Notes under the pieces: model-generated
Seen by the model: the letters and a program-made list of their open reading frames with translations, nothing else
What the model was told of the DNA's origin: nothing
Database searches by the model: none
In this document: one piece after another, positions 55,639 to 64,000 of the stretch
How positions within the stretch are numbered: position 1 is the stretch's first letter
Layout of the letters: each line of letters begins with the position of its first letter
NCBI GenBank assembly: GCA_963920635.1
Contig: OY987298.1
Span: forward strand, 144,682,257 to 144,746,256
Source: Pseudeuparius sepicola
Taxonomy: Eukaryota > Arthropoda > Insecta > Coleoptera > Anthribidae
Direction of reading: 5' to 3'
Length of the DNA stretch: 64,000 nucleotides
Position numbers and translations under genes: made by a program

Positions 55639-56410
55639 GCTTCCAGTATTGCCAACTCACATAAATGAGGTACATCTACACAATTTTATCCATTATGAAC
55701 ATCCTGACGAGTTGAAATGAAAATTGTTTATTAGGTACCTTGGCGACAGATTGATTTTGAAAAAAATTCCATAACTCCTGTAAACCACGTTTTGCGGAAT
55801 ATTAAAACAAGATCCAAAACTTCGGCTTACGCAATGAATATAAAATCGGTAAATGGTTACACTACCTACTGTTTTGGAATAAAGTTTTTGGAAAGTCAAG
55901 TTAGTCAGCCGAGTTCAAGGGTGAGATTACCGCAGCTAGCTATTTTGTGGCCTAAGTCGAGTATGTTCGATGGGCGATGAGGATCATTAACTTGTAATTT
56001 AATAGGTTTTATTCACAGATTATTCTTCGAAATAATAATAATTCACAGTGACGAATGACGGCACTGTTACGGAAATTAAATTTCTGTTCATTTTTGGCTT
56101 AATTAAGGTCCAAAAAATCGAATAACTGTTGTTTCCTATACATGTATCTAGTGTCATGGGCTAATGACGATGCACATTTTCATACTTTCGATGGGCTTGT
56201 GTGGAAAAATCTGTCAAAATCTCGATTTTTCCTTACAAGATTACGCCCTTATTTCAACCCTTTAGCGACGTGCAACACTCAAGCCTTTGGTTTTCCGAAG
56301 CCAGGTTCTATTAATTATTAATCATTTAGCGAACACGGCTTGCGTGAAAATATGAGCAACATGCAACACACACCTTTTATTTCTGTTAATGACAATCGAA
56401 TTTCCCCTAT

Positions 56411-56447
56411 CAAAGTTTACAGAATATATTTTATTCTGTAAACTTTG
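56411..56447. repeat. Perfect 15-bp hairpin
   Basis: CAAAGTTTACAGAAT and its complement ATTCTGTAAACTTTG flank ATATTTT. It is isolated in AT-rich intron sequence. Confidence 0.75.
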
Positions 56448-56652
56448 CCCCTATGTTATCCCCAGAGGCTACTCGTAAGTTTCCCCACTTTTCATCCCTC
56501 TTCGAGGCTTGCATGCGAAAATGACCTTAATAAAAGTTGTAGGGGATCAAAGTATAAACAACTTTTCCTAAAAATACATAACGAGTAACAGCGCATTACT
56601 TATATCACTATATGACAATTTCCGCACGCTGCAGGGGTGGACTTGTAAACTC

Positions 56653-56895
56653 ATTTTTACAAAAAAAAACTTAATAAAAGTTTTAAAGGATGAATTTCTG
56701 GTCAACTTTTTCTTATAAAAATTTTTTGTGTCTAATACTAACGATTTACAGGGCATTTTATGACAAAAATTAATTCAAAAATGTAATGCCCTGTAACTCA
56801 TTAAGTAGTATTAGAGGCAAACAAAAAATTATAAGAAAAAGTTGACCAGAAGTTCATCCTCTAGAACTTGTATCAAGGTAATTTTTTGTAAAAAA
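56653..56895. repeat. Small palindrome, ~110-bp arms
   Basis: GATGAATTTCTGGTCAACTT (56690) faces AAGTTGACCAGAAGTTCATC (56841), and TTTACAGGGCATT faces AATGCCCTGTAA around a ~25-bp centre at 56770. Confidence 0.7.
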
Positions 56896-57741
56896 ACTGG
56901 ATTCCCTTGAACTCCATTTTCATTTATTTTGTTTTTAGGAAACCACCTTATAGTGCAATTCTTACCAGGAGTTCGAGTGTGACTCAGTGACACAGGAGGC
57001 AGTCCCCCATGCAACCCTGAAAAAAATCAAACAAAAATTGATCGGAATCAACTTCATTTTTGTGACTCGTGTGCTTTATTTGCCTCGGTCAGAGGCCTCG
57101 GCAACTAAATTCCACACGATACATAAAAAGTTGAACTTGGTACATAAATAACTATTTTAAGCCGAGTAACTTTATTTTAAGTTCGCATTTCTTAACCCAA
57201 AAAAAAGTGGCCGGGCCAGGGGCCACCCCCGAAACCTCAGACTAATGAATAAAGGGGACGAATTTGTTTACAAATTTAAGTGAATTGTTGACAGGCATAG
57301 TTGTTTATTACTATCCCCATGTTTACAAGTATTGGTCTTACTGACCTGCCCCAAACATGTTGTCACATTTAAGAGTAACAATAACTAGGAATATCATAAA
57401 TAAAACCGGCAATTTCTTTAGTAGATGCATTGAACGTAAAATTGCCCCCACTTATAAAATTCAGGCGGAACAGTAAAGTAAAACAACCTTTTCGTGTTCA
57501 AGAAAGATTATGTAGGTGTTCTATTATTGACAAAATGGTTATAGTAGAGAACACCCATTACTTTTCGCACTAATCGGCAAGGTTGCGGCAGTTTGACAGG
57601 GACCAAAGTTAGCGCTTGCTCAAAATGTTTGTTTCCCATTTTGTTTGTTTTGGTTTGTGCTTCGGTATTTGCTTAGTTTTACCAGAAAACAAACGCTAAA
57701 ATCGAGTTTTTCGTGCGGTTCCAAGTTTAAAATATTAAAAA

Positions 57742-57812
57742 ATGGTAAAAAGGTGCATAAAGTGCAAGTGTCTTGCCTCTAAAGTGAAAAAAGAGAATAT
57801 TTCGTTCCATAG
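57742..57812 (+). CDS. Possible first exon of a THAP-domain gene (partial)
   Basis: ATG opens MVKRCIKCKCLASKVKKENI then SFHR, and stops at an AG|GTAGGT donor with the Arg codon split. THAP zinc fingers begin in this way (MV..C...C......SFH.FP), and THAP genes often have an intron just after SFH(R/K). The upstream 200 bp looks like a promoter region with moderate G+C. The second half of the domain was not found in the following 3 kb, which the hAT insertion at 57869 fills. It may be a broken gene, a fragment of a THAP-bearing transposon, or a nested gene whose next exon is beyond reach. Confidence 0.4.
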
Positions 57813-57868
57813 GTAGGTAGTATTTGTAAATACATTTATCTCTTTCATAAAGTGAGAAGGTTCAGCTT

Positions 57869-60800
57869 CAGTGATGCCAGATTGCCGTCGTAGAAAATCA
57901 GTAGATCGGTCGAAAAAAATCGCGAGAAAATCGTGAGACATATGTTTTTGAATATTTTTTGTAAAACAAATTTGAAAATAAAATGTAAAATAATCAATTA
58001 AAAAATAAAACGTGTATGTACTCAAATATTAGCTTTTCAAAGTGAGCGACACAGAACATACCCAAAGGGATGTGAGCGATATTATAGCTTTGTTCGAGTT
58101 CCGTTGTAAAAATAGTTCCAGACACATAATAAGACAGTTCAAGGACTGCGAGGTATATGTGTGCACTGCCAAAAATCCTAGAACTGTTTTCATACAGTTC
58201 TGGAAGTATCAAAACTCGAACGGTAGATTTTATGTCACTCACAGTCATTGAGTTAGGATGGGGGGGAGAAGCTGTCACGTGACCCAAAACGGGTTCACCC
58301 ACGTGATAGACTACCAGAACAACGTCAATTTGTCGACTCGGTGCTAAAAGTTCATTAAAAGTGGCTAAAAGTGCAGTTTTCCTTGTTATTGCGAGCTATT
58401 CACCTCTGGAAATAAATATGTCATGTTCTGTACGTTGTTGCAGTCACAAAATATATAGGTTAAGAAATGCGGCGTCAATGCTTTTGCCTGGCAACACCGC
58501 TGACAGGAGGCAGAACGGTCAGCGCCACCTTACCGGGTTGGATGAACCTTGGTTGGAATTTCTGTAAGGAATTCTGCGGGGGGCGGGAGGGGCAAAGGGG
58601 GAGAAGCGGGAAATTTGAACTGGGATCTCCCACTGGGATATTAAATTACTTTTAATTATTGCTTTATTTCAAAAAAAGAGCGCATAATGTGATATATTCC
58701 GCCACATTATGTGTTCCTTTTCAGAAATAAAACAATTAAAAGGACTATAGGGATATATTAAAGCATTTTCGTTTTTTTGTATATATTTAAAACAAAAACC
58801 ATTTTAAATATAAAACAAAAACCAAAGAAACATATCAGGAAGGTATAATAATAATAATTCTCGCCCTCACAATACTCCAATCTAGGAGTATTGTAGGGGA
58901 AGGGGTGGCAATTACTATTATTTAGAACTACTGTTGTCACGTCACCACCACCAATAAAACAATATACAAAAACTTAATTAATAGAAACAAAATAAAAATT
59001 AACTCCTATTTAGAAAATACATATCACAGGTCCTTGGTCTTCTTTCAGTCTGGATAAATCACAGATGAAAAGTCTTGGTCATTGTTAATATTCCCAGTCT
59101 ACCGAACTTGGTTCGGCAATCGGGGTCGGGAAACATGTAATAAAGATAAAATCGATTAGTAAGTTCCTTATCAGCAGATCGCAATAGCTACAAGTAAGGG
59201 AAGCAAATATGTTAGATAGGAAGTAATGAAAACAGTTACGAATTTTTAAACTTCTTGAGTTTTTTAGTATGACCCTCACTAATTCGCTTCGTACACTTTT
59301 TCTCCCTGATATACATAAAAATAGTTAATCTCACACATTACTTATTAATGAATAAAGCGATTTGACCTATTGTAGATGATGCTGAAGTAACTCCGGCCAT
59401 GTTTGAGATTCTTCGGGGACACGCCGCCTGCGGTGTCTTCTACTCTCAAATTAAGTTGCCTCCATTCTCCATTTCAACAGTTTCCATTGTATCTAAAATA
59501 AAAAAAGGTGTTATTTTTTACTATCGATAGTACCTATATCTTTAAATCAAACAGAAAACTACTACTGGAGTTAAACAATGACAAACACATTAAAACACAG
59601 AAAATAATAACTGCTGAAAAACCACGACTACTAAGTAGACGGGGCTTTCAGTACGAGTCATTTTAGCAGTCGAACCAAACTGGTTCGACTATGCTTTTAC
59701 TGACTATTGTTATTAATCTAGTGGTAATAACATAGACAAGAAGAAACAACAGGAATGAAGGGAATAAATATAACTTGTAACAGTGTCTCTAAAAATAGCC
59801 CCCTAACCATACTTTTCACACTGCCTATTCATATTTGGAATATTCCTAGAATAACACATTGATAATAATTCGGGAAGAATTATTATCAAATCATTAATAA
59901 ATAATAACATATTTAACTTACCTTGTTCGAGATTGTTGATATATTTTTTTATTAAAACTTCAAAATTTGCAAATTCATCGATCGCCAAGGCGTCTGATCC
60001 GGCGATTCTATTGGTTCAACAACCCTCCAACCCGTAATGTATAGGCAACCCGTTTAACATAGGGTCGCGTTCAGAGCGAATATAGCTCACTTTTTGCTAC
60101 CTTCGATCATACCCTTTGGCCTTCACAACCCGACGTAATGGCCGACCTGTGTTGCCAATGCGCCGGACCCAGTTGCATACCCCTGGTTGCAGTAGCAATT
60201 CTAACGTGGACAAAAAGAAATTCACAGGAATTACATTTCACAGGTAATGTAAACAGTAGACAGAGCCGTATCAATATAATTTATAATATCCACTTTGGTA
60301 CTTTATGAAAAGAAAAATATTACATTTATAACTACTCTAGGTATGTATTTGACTGACTGACTAAACCCAGCTTTTGATTTCGTCGTTGTTAGTTTTCGTT
60401 TTTTTACATTTTTTATAATTTTACTAGGAATACTGTTTAATCAGACCCTGGAGTGGCTCACAGACTTAGCCACACCCCCTGAACCCGTTTGCTATATGCG
60501 ACTTTGTAATGTAAAAAAAAATGTCGTGACGCCTCCCCCCCCCCCCCTTACTCAATGCTCACAGTCATCACAGATTAAAGAGGTTAGGCTTTGGCATTTG
60601 ACACACAAAATGTCACAAAACAGCTAGGTTAGGTCGAGGTATACACATCATTCTGGTAACCGGGCGTGATGGTGGCGCCGCTATGCGCCTAATTGCACAA
60701 TCTACGTCATGAAACATGGGTGCACTATGTTAATCTAAAATATATTTATCGGTGATGAGCACGGAAAAGAAAAAAATACACCACAATGAAAACGAATGCC

Positions 60801-60906
60801 ATGTTTAATCAATATATATTGTGGCTTTATATAAAATTCTTGAGATCGTGAGATTGAGCATGAAATCGTGAGATCTCACGATAAATCGTGAGATCTGGCA
60901 TCTCTG
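57869..60906. mobile_element. hAT-type element, 3.0 kb, 8-bp target duplication
   Basis: The ends CAGTGATGCCAGAT and the complement of CAGAGATGCCAGAT match at 13 of 14 positions. TTCAGCTT flanks both sides (57861-57868 and 60907-60914). Subterminal ATCGTGAGA words repeat near both ends (57920-57940; 60845-60892) and are likely transposase-binding sites. I see no transposase inside. The interior has hairpins (58876-58912; 59673-59695), a C run (60534-60548) and anonymous sequence, perhaps including other insertions. It ends 62 bp before zinc-finger exon 3. Confidence 0.8.
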
Positions 60907-60968
60907 TTCAGCTTACTGTTTACATCTGTATAAAGACGCTATAATGCGGTGTCCCCTTTATTCATTAG

Positions 60969-61340
60969 TCTGAGCCCGAAACCTCGTCCTTATCGCCGCA
61001 CTTGCAGCACGCGCCCGCATCCCCGACGTACGGCCTCGGCGTGGACGGGGTCAAGACGGAACCGGGCCTCCTCGACGACGACGTCGACGAGAAGTCGGCC
61101 GTGGCGCCGCCGCCGCAGCAGCAGCACCAGCAGCCGCCGACTATCGCCGACCCCATCGAGCTCGCCCCCCTCGAGCCGAAGCTCGAGGAGGGGGAGGAGG
61201 AGGAGCGACGCGGTAGGGCGCCGTCGACGCCCGCGTCGGCGATCTTCGACGGCGGCGACGGCGACGACGAAGACGAGCCGCCGCCGAGCGGCGAGGACAG
61301 CAGCGACGAGGAGAGGGGGAAGGGGGACAGCACGGCGCCG
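60969..61340 (+). CDS. C2H2 zinc-finger protein, coding exon 3
   Basis: This very GC-rich open exon begins after ATTCATTAG and ends at a GTGAGT donor (61341), in phase 0 at both ends. An in-frame TAG directly before 60969 fixes the acceptor. It encodes residues 88-211: SEPETSSLSPHLQHAP, then VDGVKTEPGLLDDD, where VKTE fits a SUMO-acceptor consensus at Lys116. A PPPQQQHQQPP stretch, an acidic LEEGEEEE block, and a Ser/Glu/Asp-rich end (SGEDSSDEE) follow. There is no finger here, so this is probably a disordered regulatory segment before further fingers encoded downstream, outside the window. Other frames over the same bases are composition artefacts. Confidence 0.8.
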
Positions 61341-64000
61341 GTGAGTAGTGGGGGCGGGTGGGGGGTGAGGAAGAGGGGGAACGGGTGGGTAGGAGGTGCA
61401 GGCGGTGCGCGGGGCGAGTGTTCGTAAGTCCGTCGCGGGGCGTTGCCGCTAGGTTCGTATGGAAGCGGGCGTTCTGTTTAATAATAATAATAATAATAGG
61501 TGGTGTGACGGATGGGGTCCCGTTTTTGATGCTTGCGATGTAAGTGGAGACGTGTTGTTGTTTCGTTTCGGCGACGTTGTTAGAAATAAGTGATCTTTAA
61601 AGTTGTCTGCGCTGGAACTACACTATATTAAAGACCCGAGCATGACGTCATATTTCATTGTTGTTTACGGACTGGGGTGGCGCCACTCGACGAAAAAAAT
61701 GACGACTTATTATAGGTTATAGGGGGGTATTCTGTGGTTATCGGTATGTCAGTTACTGACGTTTAAAATGTCCCAAATTTTAAATATCCAGCTTTATTAG
61801 GATTTGCCTTCTTTTTATGGTAACGAATTGTCCCTGTGGACCCTGTGGTACAGTATTTAGCAGTTTTATGCTATTAACACAGCTTTTATAGGTAGATTTG
61901 TTTGTGATAACATGAAATTTCCATGCACATGAAGAAAATGGTATGCACACTGCACAGACCATTAGGTGAATTATTGCAGAAGAATAAACACTATTTTGGA
62001 ATTATGGGATGATCTGATCAACCAGCTGAAGAAGCGAAAATTCTAGATTTTATTTTGGAAGAGTATTTTGTAACGTATGCATGAATGAAAATAGAAAATT
62101 TTGTTCATAGCTCCAAAGCGAACCAATAAAGAAGAAACTGAAAAATCTAATGCGTTTTCGTTTTATGCTTACTTACACTACAACTATAGCCATGCGGACT
62201 TCATTTCAAACCAAAAAGTACCAAATACTCTTGCTTGCTTTTTAGACTCGCTTTTCTTAAGAAAATGTATGGAAATAGGTATGCCATGTGAACTTGTCAA
62301 ATTAGAGGGACATAACAAACAAATATTTTATTTTATTTTGGATATTAAATTCGTTGTAACAGACACATTTGCATGTTTTTATTTCATAAAAGATTCTGCA
62401 ACAGTGGTGCTTTAACATTAAACCACCGTGTAAATTTGTTTCGTCGTCTGGCGCCAGTAGCGATCGCTTGAAACAGCGCTATGCACTGTCTTTAATATAG
62501 TGTTGGCAGCGCATATAAAACAACCAGCAGTAAAACTCCTCATGCCGGGAAAATTCTGCGCATCTGTTCGCGCAGCCGCCATTTGGGAATAGATTCTGTC
62601 AAATGGATGTACTGTCTTGGCTGTATGAGAGATATTACAGTGCCGTGGAGTGTGCTTTTTTGTAAATTGTGCTTTGTGCTGGTATCTTTAAATAAAGAAT
62701 CCCAGGAAGGAGTCAAAGCTGCTTGTGCTTACCACACACTATATATTTTACTAATACTAGGTACTCTGTGTTTCTGAATTGATTTTCCCGACTACACCTC
62801 TGACTTCTATTCCCCCAATATGGCTCAAGGTCATTGAATTTGCGGATGATTTCTCGAGTAAGTTATACTGCTGGTTGTTTTATATGCTCTGGTGTTGGTC
62901 CAGGTCTGCGAAAGATTGTGAGACAAAGATAAGGGTTGGTTCCTTTATTAGGAGAGTTGTTGCAACCAATGGCGAACTTTAACAATTTTTGTATTTCTTT
63001 AATATGTATATTTGCCTATCTATAGAAAGAGCACATTCCAAATATCAGCTCTCAAATCGCAATATTTAATTTGCAATAAATAATTAAAGTTGTGACCGCA
63101 AGCTATTCATTTGAAACTACACGAAAAGCGCGGGAATGATTGTGACGTCACACCGCTCGATCGCGAGGCCAACGATAAAGACAGGCCACGGCGCTAACGC
63201 ATAATCGCGTAGTCACGTGACCAACTTAGTTCTATATAATGAAAGGCATTTTTGGAGATAAGTAGAAAAAAACAAATTTCGTAACAATTTGGCAAGTTTT
63301 CTTTCATCTATTACATTTACATTTTTTCAAAAATTTCAACCTGCCTCAGCTGTTTTAGGCTGAGAGTTAAACGGCACTGCACTTACAATATTTTGGCACA
63401 TTCTCAAAAATTGTTGGGACATCACCTTCCTTTAGCTTAGGTGATATTCTCTATAGGTATTTTCCTCCCACAACACATTTGTCCGCTTTAATTATTGTTT
63501 CACTTTCTTGAAAATGTGTGGTTGGAAAATGGTTTTTTAGAAATTAAATCTCAGTTTGGATTTGACGAATCCATTTTTGGCGGAAATTTTCATCCCGAGG
63601 CAAAACAAATGTTTGTTATGGCGACACTTTCTTCCTGGCTTTTGTAATATGTATAAATATAATATAAACAGACCCAATATTTGGTATTTAGGTTATTTTT
63701 TACGAAATAAAAATGAAAACTAACCTCAGTAGGTATACTGTAAATATTCAAGGTCTCGCAGTTGATCGGCAGCGTGAAAGACCGAATAGAAACCATATCA
63801 GGGCGTGGGCACAAGGTGAATGGTGAATACAATAAATACACAAACCCGAACGTGGTCAACGAATACAACTTCCAGCCACCCGGACCGTCTGAACTCGCGG
63901 ATCTCCCGTAAGCAGTTCACCCCTCTGTGTCTCAGGCTCCACTGTCCAATACTAATACTGTCCCATGTCCATAATAGTCCATTCCGGGTTCCCTATTCTG
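61341..64000 (+). other. Start of intron 3; no further exon recognised
   Basis: After the donor, the GC-rich character fades by about 61450. An (AAT)n run lies at 61479-61498. The rest is AT-rich with short open frames of no known family, and no acceptor leads into a convincing zinc-finger exon before 64000. Confidence 0.55.

Larger units (their letters stand above)
54145..55722 (+). pseudogene. FLYWCH-MULE gene fragment, copy C, split by a hAT element
   Basis: MEIKIISSIRGKPMLV starts the same protein as copy A. YWRCINRQCKATIYTLG and a truncated KGDHN finger end follow, then RQELQRNLPNALTATDVEY and NSGRKLLP. Several small deletions break the frame; the end of the finger is lost near 54340. 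At 54510 a hAT element interrupts, and after 55646 the frame resumes as LPTHINEVHLHNFIHYEHPD to about 55720. Copies B, A and C lie in the same orientation within 5.3 kb, so they may be tandem or repeated insertions of one family. Confidence 0.75.
47129..60968 (+). other. Intron 2 of the zinc-finger gene (13.8 kb)
   Basis: It is bounded by GTGAGT at 47129 and an ATTCATTAG acceptor ending at 60968. It contains the palindromes, MULE copies, THAP-like exon and hAT elements listed separately. The stretch 49510-50440 is AT-rich with no assigned feature, and 55730-57540 holds only short repeats. Confidence 0.7.

Noticed and set aside
60949..61344. Arg/Ser-rich and Ser-rich frames over exon 3
   Set aside because: They are shadows of the biased composition. 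Only the frame with SEPETSS..VKTEPG joins exon 2 in phase.
62101..62415. A 104-codon frame in intron 3 as a further host exon
   Set aside because: AT-rich composition unlike the host exons, no zinc-finger motif and no good splice borders.

Overview
The window looks like insect nuclear DNA. It is AT-rich, full of short GGTA/GTAGGTACCTAC-type simple sequence, and holds remnants of many animal transposon classes: non-LTR retrotransposons, pogo, Tc1/mariner, hAT, PIF/Harbinger, FLYWCH-type MULE and palindromic MITEs. One host gene is visible, split by very large introns. There is no bacterial gene organisation, operon or CRISPR array. I cannot fix the order from sequence alone; a beetle or hemipteran is plausible, and that is only an impression.

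Host gene. A plus-strand C2H2 zinc-finger gene runs through most of the window. Its first coding exon (19607-19643) sits in a GC-rich promoter-like block. Exon 2 (46905-47128) encodes one C2H2 finger. Exon 3 (60969-61340) encodes a Pro/Gln/acidic low-complexity stretch. The three exons join in frame (37 + 224 + 372 nt = 211 codons), each with GT/AG borders, and the last ends in a GTGAGT donor, so the gene continues past the window. Introns are about 27.3 kb and 13.8 kb.

Region by region. 1-5000: a palindromic MITE, a Penelope-type tail with a hammerhead-like core, a small TIR element and an RNase H remnant of a non-LTR retrotransposon. 5000-5700: GC-rich non-coding block. 6400-8420: degraded minus-strand non-LTR element flanked by tandem repeats. 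8419-11390: a complete pogo-like transposon with intact 676-aa transposase, near-identical TIRs and a TA duplication. 11400-18700: anonymous repeats, a GC-rich TIR element, another non-LTR 3' end and a TTAA-flanked MITE. 19100-19643: promoter and first exon. 19644-46904 (intron 1): long palindromes, many with CAGGGTG ends, a tRNA-Pro-like pseudogene, an intact Tc1 transposase gene, nested PIF/Harbinger elements and a dead mariner-like gene. 47129-60968 (intron 2): another large palindrome, three copies of a FLYWCH-MULE gene (one split by a hAT element, one by a TA MITE), a lone THAP-like first exon, and a 3-kb hAT element ending 62 bp before exon 3. 61341-64000: start of intron 3, nothing recognised.

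The transposon genes are independent of the zinc-finger gene. What links them is nesting, which gives relative ages, and the fact that any host pre-mRNA would carry many long self-complementary hairpins.
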